Part shown: in pieces, positions 47,454 to 56,134 of the stretch
Layout: every line of letters begins with the position of its first letter
Position numbering within the stretch: position 1 is the stretch's first letter
Origin: Bacteroidales bacterium
GTDB lineage: Bacteria; Bacteroidota; Bacteroidia; Bacteroidales; UBA1715
Length of the DNA stretch: 60,942 nucleotides
Reading direction: 5' to 3'
Assembly: GCA_016714605.1 (NCBI GenBank)
Contig: JADKDL010000031.1
Span: 1 to 60,942, forward strand
Notes under the pieces: generated by a model
The model's database searches: none
What the model was told of the DNA's origin: nothing
Seen by the model: only the letters and a program-made list of their open reading frames with translations
Program-made: the position numbers and the translations under genes

Positions 47454-48377
47454 ATGAAATTTTCCAACGTCTGTATCTCTGTAATTCTGTTAGCATTAAT
47501 GTCATCAACGCATCTGTTTGCAAGGGAAAAACAGATGCTTGATTCTCTTGCTAGAGCTCGTGTTTCGGGAAGTTTTGTCAACGTACCCGAAGGCAAGATT
47601 CATTATGAGTTGGCAGGAAGTGATACATCAAAAACGGTGCTGTTGCTGTGTGGATTATCGGCAGGATACTACATTTGGGATTCAACGTTTCTTTATTTAA
47701 AAAATGCCGGATATAAAGTAATTCGCTTTGACCATTTTGGACGAGGATATTCCGACAGAATTTGTGGAAATTATAATAAGGAATTTTTCATGAACGAGAT
47801 AAATGAACTTTTGGAAGCGCTTGATGTAAGGGAACAAATTCAAATAATAGCAGCCTCTATGGGTGGAGCATTGGCTGTAGAGTATGCTATTGCAAATCCA
47901 AGAAAAGTTAAGTCATTAACCTTAATAGGACCAATGATTTACGCCTCTAATTATGAAATCATGCAAAGAGATAAACTAGGTGCATTAATGATGAACGTAG
48001 TTTACGGCCCTTTAATAAAACGATCGCAAATGAAAGCTTTTTACAATAAGAAACTTTTTGTGGGTTGGGATGAACAATTTAAAACTACCTATGGTATTAC
48101 TGGAACAAAATACGCACTTTTACAAACTATTAGAAATTATTTACCGGAACACAAATTTCTTATCTACAACACATTAAAAGAGCAAGGCACTCCTGTATTT
48201 CTAATATGGGGTAAAGAAGATAAAATTATAGAATATAAGTATAACGTTACTTTACGCAATGTTTTGGATTGCACGTTTTTGGGGATAGATAGGGTTGGTC
48301 ATTTGCCTCAAATAGAAAAATCTTTTATTGTACATCCTGCAATTGTTGATTTTTTGTCGCAGAATAATAATAAATAA
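47454..48377 (+). CDS. Exported alpha/beta hydrolase
   Basis: 307 residues. A signal peptide (MKFSNVCISVILLALMSSTHLFA) suggests export. The fold is marked by LLLCGLSAGYYIWDS (oxyanion region), the nucleophile elbow AASMGGA with Ser near 140, an acid in LIWGKEDKI and the catalytic His in RVGHLPQIE. Related to lipases/esterases and haloalkane-type hydrolases; the substrate is unknown. It is a lone rightward gene between two leftward blocks. Confidence 0.88.
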   Translation: MKFSNVCISVILLALMSSTHLFAREKQMLDSLARARVSGSFVNVPEGKIHYELAGSDTSKTVLLLCGLSAGYYIWDSTFLYLKNAGYKVIRFDHFGRGYSDRICGNYNKEFFMNEINELLEALDVREQIQIIAASMGGALAVEYAIANPRKVKSLTLIGPMIYASNYEIMQRDKLGALMMNVVYGPLIKRSQMKAFYNKKLFVGWDEQFKTTYGITGTKYALLQTIRNYLPEHKFLIYNTLKEQGTPVFLIWGKEDKIIEYKYNVTLRNVLDCTFLGIDRVGHLPQIEKSFIVHPAIVDFLSQNNNK

Positions 48378-48437
48378 GCTAAAACTGAAAACTACAGGCA
48401 GTTATCAGTGTGCAATAATATGTTCTAAAAGAAATAT

Positions 48438-49610
48438 TTACAAATCTAAAACCTTACAAATTCTATAAACATCGTCGCTATTGTTTAAATAGCACAACGA
48501 GATACGCAGCAGGTTTGGTTTTGGGAAATATTTAGTAATAATCTTGTGGCGCAATAGTTTTTCATATAGTGACGAAAGACTTTTTTCAGAACCAATGGTG
48601 ATAATTCCTGCATAATCCCAATCAGTTTCATCATGTACAATCAAGTTTGATTTCTGCTTCAAAAGCTCAACCAGCATTTTTCTCAGCCTTGAAACATAAT
48701 CGATTCTAGCTTTAAGACTATGTTCTAATTGATTTTTCAAACACATATTCAAAAAAAACAGATTATTGAAATTATAGGTAGATGCTTCTGCTTTACGCGC
48801 CCATTGGTTATATTTTGGCTCGTCTGACAAGGAAAAGATAGTTGCTTGGTTTTCGCAAGCTCTCCTACCGGGCATGTAATTCTTTATTTTTTTATGCTGT
48901 TGTTTATCTATATATAGAAATCCATGCCCCACAGGCCCATGTAGCCACTTAACAAAAGTACCGGCATAATATGATGGTCGTTGTTTGGATAATGAAAAAT
49001 CGACAGCTCCGGCAGCCTGTGCACCATCTACAAAAACCGGAACATCAAACTTTGATGCATGTTCTATAATCTCTGCTAGAGGAAGAATTTTCCCAAACAA
49101 ATAATTTACATGACTCATCATTACAAGAGCTGTTTTTCTTGTAATAGCAGCTTTAAATGCTTTTATGAAGTTTTCCCTACTCTGCTGGAGTGGAATAACC
49201 GTAATCTTTAAATTATGTTGTTCCCTAAAGTTTTGAAGAGCTATGAGGAGAGAAGAGAATTCATATTCGGGAATTACAATTTCTGCTTCATGGATATCTA
49301 CAATATTATTCAATGCAAAATAAATACTTTCTGTAATTCCCTGATTTAATATAATATCTTCACCATTACAATCAAAAAACTCAGCCATCTGCGAGTTTAC
49401 TTCCAGCTCCATGTCATTAATCTGCTTGAAAGATGCAGCCGTTGTTGGCAAAGCTTGCTTACTCTGCTTATAGAGATGCCACAATTGCTGTAGAAATGCA
49501 ATTCTTGGCATTGGGCCAAACGCAGCAGTATTCAGATAAGTAATTTTGCTATATGTCTGATTGTTTTTTCTTATGTTTTTATAGTCGTTTAGCTTTATCA
49601 TTTTATCCAT
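48438..49610 (-). CDS. Class V aminotransferase-fold PLP enzyme
   Basis: 390 residues of the cysteine desulfurase/isopenicillin-epimerase-like group. YLNTAAFGPMPRIAF is the N-terminal mark, DGAQAAGAVDFS supplies the PLP-ring Asp and Gln, and the PLP lysine is in AGTFVKWLHGPVGHGFLY near residue 230. Unlike serC it does not match a known house-keeping enzyme. It could be a desulfurase, epimerase, lyase or aminotransferase. It overlaps the 3' end of the radical SAM gene by 13 bases and is the last of the packed 48438-55018 cluster, so it should act on that cluster's product or precursor. Confidence 0.85.
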   Translation of the reverse strand: MDKMIKLNDYKNIRKNNQTYSKITYLNTAAFGPMPRIAFLQQLWHLYKQSKQALPTTAASFKQINDMELEVNSQMAEFFDCNGEDIILNQGITESIYFALNNIVDIHEAEIVIPEYEFSSLLIALQNFREQHNLKITVIPLQQSRENFIKAFKAAITRKTALVMMSHVNYLFGKILPLAEIIEHASKFDVPVFVDGAQAAGAVDFSLSKQRPSYYAGTFVKWLHGPVGHGFLYIDKQQHKKIKNYMPGRRACENQATIFSLSDEPKYNQWARKAEASTYNFNNLFFLNMCLKNQLEHSLKARIDYVSRLRKMLVELLKQKSNLIVHDETDWDYAGIITIGSEKSLSSLYEKLLRHKIITKYFPKPNLLRISLCYLNNSDDVYRICKVLDL

Positions 49611-51077
49611 GGTAATTTACACATATGCCTAATTAGTTCTTTATCATTATCTTTAAGTATGTAACCGGGCGAACCCCATACCAACCTCATCAACGGAAGA
49701 AGAAGCGGCAATATATGCCATTTTCTTAATTGAAAAGAGGCTGCGATAGCAAGTTCTACATGTTTTTTAATTGCAATACATCGGTTATTATCGGGTTTGT
49801 TAATAACCCCATTAGCTACATAATGCCCTCGCAAACAATCTCCTGCACAAATAAATCGAGCAAAACAGATTCTACAAGGCTCTATATTATGAATATTGTT
49901 GTTGTGATATTGCTCCAAAGCAGCTTCGTTGAAAGTACCATTATGAATATTTCCAAGCAGAAAATGTTTTATATCCATCAACCGATGACAAGGATAGATA
50001 TCTCCCTCGCTGCCAATACTCAGATGACTTCGCCCTGCAGTGCATCCGTAGAAGTTGCGCCGCTTCATAAATAGCCTGGAGAGATAAGTGATATAGGGGA
50101 AAAACAACATTTTCTTTCGTTTCCTAATATTTGAGGCTACGTACTCGAATGCCTTTTCGTATTCCGGAAATACGAGCTTTTCCTTTTCCTCATCGGTAAA
50201 CCCGAGACTATTGTCGCCACCTTCTCCAATCTCTTCGAAGGATATATTGTTTATTCCTAGACTATTAAAATGACTGGCAATAGGTGTTATTTGCTTTGTA
50301 ATTTGTCTTGCAGGTTGTAGTTCTGGTTGTAATATGTAGCTTTTTTGTAAATGGTTTAATGTTTTTAATCACTGCCTCGTAATGACTTTTACCAAAAAGT
50401 TTTGTTTGGTCGTTTAGCTCCTTATAACCGTCGAGACTAACAATAATGCTGATATTGTGTTCCAATAGAAACTGACAAACGGCTTCTTTTAGGAGCGTAC
50501 CATTGGTTACCATATCGTAAATTACACGTTTCTTTTTCAACCTTGCTTCACTATCGGCATAGCGAACAACTTCTTTTATAACTTCAAAATTAAGGAGTGG
50601 TTCGCCTCCAAAAAAAGTAATTTTAATGTATGGATAATCTTTGGAGTGTTCCAGCAAAAAATCTACTGCCTTTCTTGCAGTTTCTGCCGTCATTTTACTA
50701 GTGGTGAGATTTTCGGAATAGGTGCCATAGTGAGCATAGCAGTAGGTACATTTCATATTACAATCTTGCACAACGCACAAATCTAGGCTGTTTATAGGAA
50801 TTCGCTTCTGCTTACTTTCAATAATTTTAAAGTAATTAATCTTTCCTTTTTTAATGTAATGTTCAATATTTCTAATTGCAATATCGGCTTCTGTCGGTCC
50901 GAGCAATGCTGATAATTCTGCGTAATTGTCTGCTGATAGTGGATACTCTAGAAACTTTAAAACCTCATAAAATGATGGTTCAATTTTTTCTTTATAATTC
51001 GTTTGTACATCATACAAAAAGAACGTTCCGTGCGCTTTAAACACATGTATATCAAGCATATTTGTTTCTAAACTCAT
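49598..51077 (-). CDS. Radical SAM/SPASM protein with PqqD-like N-terminal region (one frameshift)
   Basis: Residues 1-85 (HVFKAHGTFFLYDVQTNYKE and following helices) resemble a PqqD/RRE-type peptide-binding domain. The 4Fe-4S radical SAM motif is C106-N-M-K-C110-T-Y-C113, followed by FFGGEPLLN. The frame is lost near 50310; the other frame continues RQITKQITPIASHFNSLGIN into a SPASM domain with cysteines in YGCTAGR, DIYPCHRL, CRICFARFICAGDCLRGHY and NRC, which would bind auxiliary clusters. About 493 residues when joined. This layout is that of peptide maturases (SCIFF/QhpD/AnSME-like) that build thioether or C-C links. The substrate is not apparent. An alternative start is Met7. Confidence 0.85.
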
Positions 51078-51081
51078 AGTA

Positions 51082-51558
51082 TTATCGGTAATAAGTGTAA
51101 ATTGATTTACAATTGGTAAATTGCAAATCTGCAGAATAATTTAAAAGCTTCAATTTATTAATTTCCATACTTAGATAATTTATAAACTTCCGTTTTTCCG
51201 ACAATGTCAATTCATCAACAAAGACATTATCTACTTGTGCAATTTTATCTTCTGTCCGACCAATAATATCTAGAATATGATAACTGATTAACGCAACCGG
51301 AGTTTGATTCTTAATAAACACATACGTTGCAGACAATACGTTTTCAAGTTCCCAGAGCAATTCATCTCTCTCCCATCGGCGATACAAGCCCGGTTTGGGT
51401 GAATATGAGTTTATGATATCCAGGCATGAATCTACGTCTTCTTTTGTAAATTTACGAATAGCTAATGTGTTTGCATCTACATTTTTATGCCTTTCAAAAA
51501 AGGTAAAAAGCCCTAAAAACTTCGCTTGAAATCTTGAATAGTATTCTAGTTCGCACAT
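51082..51558 (-). CDS. GNAT-type acetyltransferase unit (C-terminal half of a probable double GNAT)
   Basis: 158 residues. The core (TLAIRKFTKEDVDSCLDIIN, QTPVALISYHIL, AQVDNVFVDELTLSEKRKFI) has a GNAT-like fold but lacks a clear R/Q-x-x-G-x-G/A acetyl-CoA loop. It starts four bases beyond an A7 run inside the end of the upstream GNAT gene. Adding one base to that run fuses the two frames as VLDIKKMCELEYY, so this may be the second half of one protein of about 330 residues. It ends four bases before the radical SAM start. Confidence 0.7.
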   Translation of the reverse strand: MCELEYYSRFQAKFLGLFTFFERHKNVDANTLAIRKFTKEDVDSCLDIINSYSPKPGLYRRWERDELLWELENVLSATYVFIKNQTPVALISYHILDIIGRTEDKIAQVDNVFVDELTLSEKRKFINYLSMEINKLKLLNYSADLQFTNCKSIYTYYR

Positions 51559-52079
51559 TTTTTTATGTCTAATACTTTTATCAGAAAGTTGACTGTTGTC
51601 AGATTTGAATAACTACTCTTTAAGTAACCTGAGAATTTTGGATATACCTTTGATGAAGCGTGACCATGATCTTGATAGAACAGGTTTATTTCGACACCCT
51701 GCTCTATATGACGGCGTATTCTCTCCTTGGCAAGCATTGTGCCTAATCCCTTGCGGCGATATTCATTATGTGTGGTAAAAAAAGTGGATAAAACTCCGCT
51801 GATTTGCCTTTTAGTCAAACCATTGCCCGTTCTTGAAACATATTCATATTTCTGGGGAAAACTAGCTGCGAAGCCTACAAGTTTATCATTGTGGTAGGCT
51901 CCAATATGAAAATAACTATTACTCAGAGAGTTTTGCAAGTTCCATTTCAAATATGACAAAGCAAAATTAATAACAGACTGCTTGTGTTCGGAGTAATCGG
52001 GTACCCACGCAGACCGAAGCAAATCTCTTAGAGCCTCAAGGTTTCCATCGAATGTTTTAATTTCTATTTCATTGTCCAT
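51546..52079 (-). CDS. GNAT-family N-acetyltransferase
   Basis: The start at 52079 (MDNEIEIKTFDGN) follows the decarboxylase stop by 20 bases and gives 177 residues; an earlier start at 52127 would overlap that gene by 29 bases. The GNAT core includes KLVGFAASFP (beta 4 region) and TTHNEYRRKGLGTMLAKERI, where RRKGLG is the acetyl-CoA pyrophosphate loop. YQDHGHASSKVYPKFSGYL is the C-terminal segment. The substrate is unknown. It probably continues into the next gene through a homopolymer frameshift at about 51550-51557. Confidence 0.8.
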   Translation of the reverse strand: MDNEIEIKTFDGNLEALRDLLRSAWVPDYSEHKQSVINFALSYLKWNLQNSLSNSYFHIGAYHNDKLVGFAASFPQKYEYVSRTGNGLTKRQISGVLSTFFTTHNEYRRKGLGTMLAKERIRRHIEQGVEINLFYQDHGHASSKVYPKFSGYLKSSYSNLTTVNFLIKVLDIKKCAN

Positions 52080-52098
52080 ATTTAAAATAGATTTTTCT

Positions 52099-52788
52099 TT
52101 ACTTATATTCTGCAAGAATACTTTCACCCGCTCTTACAGCATCTCCTTCTTTAACGGTTATTGACATGGAATCATTGTATGGAAAAATAATATCAACCTG
52201 TGAGCCCATTGCTATGCGCCCGTAGCGACTGCCTTTCTCTATTATATCTCCTTCACTCAGGGTGCAAAATATTTTGTTCACATACGCATCGGCAATTTGC
52301 ACAACATAGACTTTAAAATCGCCTTCAATACAGATTGTATTACGTTCATTTTCTATAATATGCAAAGCCTCCTTGTAAACTGGTTTGCGTTTTAGGTAAT
52401 AACGAAGTCCCATGCGGTTCATTGATAGATTGGGAATTCCGGGGTGGTAAAAATGCTTTATCATACGGGCTACACCGCATATAGGTGCTCTGTTTACATG
52501 CACACTAAAAAGCGTCATGAAAATACCGATATGACACCATTTTTGATTGGGAATATCGGTTTTAACAATTTCATTTAGTTGAATATTCCTATTTTTCTTC
52601 AATGCAATTGGTACAGTCTGATTATCGGTAATATTTACATAAAGCACACTTCCATCGGCAGGAGAAATAATATTTTTACCTGGAGGTGTTACCCGTTCTG
52701 GATCTCTGAAAAAATACACATACCGCCAGTATGCCCATAAAAGCAAAGCAAACAGAAATATTCCTAACACAACAATTATATACAACAT
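52099..52788 (-). CDS. Phosphatidylserine decarboxylase-like proenzyme, membrane-anchored
   Basis: 229 residues. An N-terminal membrane helix (YIIVVLGIFLFALLLWAYW) is followed by FFRDPER, SPADGSVLYV, FMTLFSVHVNRAP and the self-cleavage site MGSQVDIIFP, where family members cut Gly-Ser to make a pyruvoyl group. These keep the Psd core, but the middle (HFYHPGIPNLSMNRMGLRYY) and the site sequence differ from the usual Bacteroidota Psd (FGSRVD). It sits inside a biosynthetic cluster with no PS synthase beside it, two bases after the PaaK-like gene. It may decarboxylate a serine-type intermediate other than phosphatidylserine. Confidence 0.85.
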   Translation of the reverse strand: MLYIIVVLGIFLFALLLWAYWRYVYFFRDPERVTPPGKNIISPADGSVLYVNITDNQTVPIALKKNRNIQLNEIVKTDIPNQKWCHIGIFMTLFSVHVNRAPICGVARMIKHFYHPGIPNLSMNRMGLRYYLKRKPVYKEALHIIENERNTICIEGDFKVYVVQIADAYVNKIFCTLSEGDIIEKGSRYGRIAMGSQVDIIFPYNDSMSITVKEGDAVRAGESILAEYK

Positions 52789-52790
52789 TT

Positions 52791-54149
52791 TTACGCTCCG
52801 TTTAATTGCAACTTTGAAATAACCAAGGGTGTAGGCATCCCAATATTGTTTCCTTTTGGTATACTTACAACTTCATTCACATCAAATTCAATTGCATTAT
52901 TCACCCAAAATTGATATTTATTTCTAATCAAACTTACTAAATCTTCCAGATTTTCATGCGTTTTTACAAATTGAGTGTTCCTTACCAGATTGATTGTAAT
53001 CAGATCCAGACTTTCTTGCACAATTTGATATTGTCTTATTCTATCATTAGCATACTCTCTTTGTATTTTTTCCATAAGCCCCGTCATTGTAAACGGATGA
53101 AAAATTTGTCCATTTCTCAAGTGGATGGTGTCTATCTTTCTGCCTAGAATAGTCCCTAGAATAGGTGTTTGCAAACCACATGAACATTGTACGTTAATCA
53201 ACGAACCGGCATCGGCACAACCAGCGTAGCGAATTATTTTAGAACCAAAGCCATTATCAAGTCCAGTGAGTGTAATTGTTCCTATCTCACCATAATTTAC
53301 TGGTTTTCCATCATTATCAACAATCTCAACATGAACAGAATTAGAAAACACGTGCATCTGTTTCTGCTCACATTCTGCGGCTATGAATCCGCCCTCTGTT
53401 GAAATATACACCGAATAACATTTACAGTCGAATGCTTTTTCGACCAATTCGCGAGTGTAATTATCGAGGATTTCACCACTCAAAAATATCTTTTTAAACT
53501 TCAAGTTCTGCCCTCTTCCAGCCAATCTAAGGTTTGCTAATTCACGCATCACTCCGGTATAGGTTATCATGTAGTTAATATCAGACTTCTCCAGCTCATC
53601 CATCATATCTGATATTTCTCTGTTCATATCAAGAATAAACAATCGCTTGGCTAGATATTTCCCGAACGTAATCATCTTTGATTCTATACTATTTTGTGTA
53701 GAGACATCGAGAATTAATCCAATCTTAACCGAATTTATCTTGTGCATTCTTTTGCAAAAAATAAGAGAGCCAATAAAGCCACTTATCCAACTATCGTCGC
53801 GATAGACCGTCGTTGGAACGCCCGTTGAGCCTGATGTTGCCATTGTAATTGCATTATTCCTGTTTAGAGCTTTACAGGTAACGCCTTCTGCATTGTTCCG
53901 AAGATCGTTTTTGGTTGTGATAGGTAGCTTTGCAATATCATTAATAGATTGAATATCTTCAATATTTACCTTATTCCTTTCAAAATGACTGGGATAAAAC
54001 GCAGTTTGAAATGCCCGTGTTTTAACCTGCTTCAGAAAACGTTTATTGCAGCTAGCTTGTCGTTTCTTAGGTGGAAGATTCATTTCCCTGAAGACCGAAT
54101 ATCCCTTAAAAAGAATCTTTATAATTCGAAAAAGTGCTCGTATTTTCAT
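52791..54149 (-). CDS. PaaK-like adenylate-forming enzyme
   Basis: 452 residues of the phenylacetate-CoA ligase / coenzyme F390 synthetase group, which activates a carboxylate with ATP. The ATP loop ATSGSTGVPTTVYRDD is near residues 103-118. KIFLSGEILDNYTRELVEKA, VYISTEGGFIAAECEQ and the Cys-bearing CSCGLQTPILGTILGRKID are family marks. The start overlaps the transporter stop as ATGA, indicating translational coupling. Whether it ends in a thioester, an amide or an acyl-phosphate cannot be told. In some clusters (CapK type) such enzymes decorate surface polymers. Confidence 0.88.
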   Translation of the reverse strand: MKIRALFRIIKILFKGYSVFREMNLPPKKRQASCNKRFLKQVKTRAFQTAFYPSHFERNKVNIEDIQSINDIAKLPITTKNDLRNNAEGVTCKALNRNNAITMATSGSTGVPTTVYRDDSWISGFIGSLIFCKRMHKINSVKIGLILDVSTQNSIESKMITFGKYLAKRLFILDMNREISDMMDELEKSDINYMITYTGVMRELANLRLAGRGQNLKFKKIFLSGEILDNYTRELVEKAFDCKCYSVYISTEGGFIAAECEQKQMHVFSNSVHVEIVDNDGKPVNYGEIGTITLTGLDNGFGSKIIRYAGCADAGSLINVQCSCGLQTPILGTILGRKIDTIHLRNGQIFHPFTMTGLMEKIQREYANDRIRQYQIVQESLDLITINLVRNTQFVKTHENLEDLVSLIRNKYQFWVNNAIEFDVNEVVSIPKGNNIGMPTPLVISKLQLNGA

Positions 54150-55018
54150 TCAGATTTCCTTAAACTTATGAATATAATTCCCAATATCATTAAAGCCATT
54201 GCAGGCATAATTTGCCAACTAAGCTTTTCCATAAACACCAAAGGACCAATAAGAAAAGGAGTGGCAACCGTGGTAACATGAAAAATAGGTAAAACAACTA
54301 CTGCTTTTGACTTGCTAAATGCAAATTGGAGGATAACAAATGCAACCAAAGAAACTATTTGTCCGAATAGGAAAAGTGAGAAATGAAAAGCATGCTGTGG
54401 GCTTATACCCATTCCTGCCAAATGCAAAACAACAAATATACTTTTGCCAAATGTCATTCCCAAAACACTGAGTATTCCGGCTATAAAGGCAAAAAATATT
54501 CCTTTGCGAGAACTTTCCCTTTTATACCAAAACAGATAGAGCGCAGTGCAAAAAATAATTATACAAGAAAAAGTAAAGACGGCTCTTTTACTCAAATAAA
54601 CAGCCGTAATCTCACTGGTAGAAGCATAAATATGACTTTGCGGAGCTGTAACACCCAATAAAACCACACCTGCAATAATACAAAACATACCAACAATAGT
54701 CTTTTTCGTAATGGACTCATGCAGATAAATTCGCGAAAACAGAACCATAACCACCAATCCGAAGCCTACAAGCGGTTGAAGCAGCGACAGGTTCCCGAGA
54801 CTCAGAGCTATACAATTTAAAATCATAGCAACGAGAGCCAACGCCCAGCCTACAACCCATATTTTTTCTCTGAAAACAAACTTTAACTGCTTACTTTGAA
54901 TAGAATCTACCTTAAGAGCCAGAGACATGATTCCCTTTTTCTGAAAAACCATCCCAATGTTCATCATAGAAGTTGCAATGAGCATTAAGAAAATGGCAAC
55001 AATATTAGTCTCAAGCAT
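54146..55018 (-). CDS. DMT superfamily (EamA/NIPA-like) membrane transporter
   Basis: About nine to ten membrane helices over 290 residues. I prefer the ATG at 55018 (MLETNIVAIFLMLIATSMMN) to the GTG eight codons upstream. IGMVFQKKG near residue 30 recalls NIPA-type members, and the two halves repeat the EamA pattern (LSLGNLSLLQPLVGFGLVVM and SKAVVVLPIFHVTTVATPFL). It could export the cluster's product or import a precursor. First gene of the packed cluster, with stop/start overlap to the PaaK-like gene. Confidence 0.85.
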   Translation of the reverse strand: MLETNIVAIFLMLIATSMMNIGMVFQKKGIMSLALKVDSIQSKQLKFVFREKIWVVGWALALVAMILNCIALSLGNLSLLQPLVGFGLVVMVLFSRIYLHESITKKTIVGMFCIIAGVVLLGVTAPQSHIYASTSEITAVYLSKRAVFTFSCIIIFCTALYLFWYKRESSRKGIFFAFIAGILSVLGMTFGKSIFVVLHLAGMGISPQHAFHFSLFLFGQIVSLVAFVILQFAFSKSKAVVVLPIFHVTTVATPFLIGPLVFMEKLSWQIMPAMALMILGIIFISLRKSE

Positions 55019-55273
55019 AAATGCAATTTCGGTTTTACACACTTTAGGTAATACAATTTAACACAATTTTTTAAATACCAAAGCAAAAAACAACTTATAG
55101 TGAGGGAAGGGGGAGAAATATCAGAGTGGTTATAAGTGCTTGGGGAAGGCAAGGGTAAATATGCTGTGCGTACAACTAAAAATAGCTTGATCATTTATAA
55201 AATGCCAGTGAAAATATAGACGAGGGCAAAGGAGATAAATTATCAGTACAACCGTAAATGAGTGAAAATTGTA

Positions 55274-56134
55274 TTATTTTAATCTGCCTATTTGTTCTTT
55301 TGTCAATCCTGTAAATTGTATTATTTTCTCAATAGATTCTTTAGATTTAAGCATTTCTTTTGCAACCTGCTCAATACCTTTTTCAATACCCTCTATAATA
55401 CCTTCCTCTTTTGCAGTATCTAATGAGTTTTTTAAATCGCGATAATATTTCAAACTGTCCTCGTATGAGCGTACTTGTTCTGGCGTAAACCTTGCAATCT
55501 CGGCAGTTTCAAATACTTTTTCAAAGATCTGTTCTTTCAGTTTGTCGGGAACTCGATCCAGTTTATTTAAATTCTTTATTACAAAAAGCCATTTATCAAA
55601 TCGGGTTTTAAGTTCTTCAACTGTTTTGGTGAATTTGGGCATTTCCAAATATATGAAAGTCAATTTGTCATAAAACACTTTATGGGTTTCGGTTTCTATG
55701 AGTTTTACATCATACCTGAACTTTTCTGTTTCGTTTTTGTCAGAATCAAATATAAAATCTAAAATTGCAATGGTGTAAACGGCTTTCAGTTCATAGTCCC
55801 AATCGGCTCGTTTGGCTTGTTCGCGAATAGGAAAGGTTGAATAATAAAGTGTTCTGTCTTTAAAGAAATTCTGTTTCGATTTTTGAAGCTCAACAATGAA
55901 TTTTTCTCCTTTTTCGTTTTCACAATACAAATCAAAAATGGCTTTTCGGTCTATATCGGTAACACCAAGTTGTTCGGTTTTTAAATAGGTGAGGTTTTTA
56001 ATCTGTCCTTGTTCCTCTTTCAGCAGTTCGTTGAGAAAATCTACCAACAGGTCTTTATTAATTTCTTCGCCAAACAGTTTTTTAAAGCCGTAATCGGTAA
56101 ATGGGTTGATATATTTTTCTGCAAATTCTGACAT
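55274..56134 (-). CDS. Rpn-type PD-(D/E)XK nuclease / putative transposase
   Basis: 286 residues of the Rpn/PDDEXK_2 family, recombination-promoting nucleases spread through horizontal transfer. Marks: NPFTDYGFKKLFGEE at the start, and the active-site strand pair IDRKAIFDLYCEN...EKFIVELQKS, an E-x-Q variant of E-x-K. The C-terminus has low-complexity TAKEEGIIEGIEKGIEQVAK and a short helical tail, usual for the family. It stands alone between the biosynthetic cluster and a lipoprotein gene. No terminal inverted repeats are visible, so it is not a classical IS. Confidence 0.9.
   Translation of the reverse strand: MSEFAEKYINPFTDYGFKKLFGEEINKDLLVDFLNELLKEEQGQIKNLTYLKTEQLGVTDIDRKAIFDLYCENEKGEKFIVELQKSKQNFFKDRTLYYSTFPIREQAKRADWDYELKAVYTIAILDFIFDSDKNETEKFRYDVKLIETETHKVFYDKLTFIYLEMPKFTKTVEELKTRFDKWLFVIKNLNKLDRVPDKLKEQIFEKVFETAEIARFTPEQVRSYEDSLKYYRDLKNSLDTAKEEGIIEGIEKGIEQVAKEMLKSKESIEKIIQFTGLTKEQIGRLK

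Noticed and set aside
54985..55194. 69-residue minus-strand frame upstream of the radical SAM cluster, considered as a precursor peptide
   Set aside because: It overlaps the transporter start in another frame, its composition looks like translated non-coding DNA, and it has no leader/core pattern.
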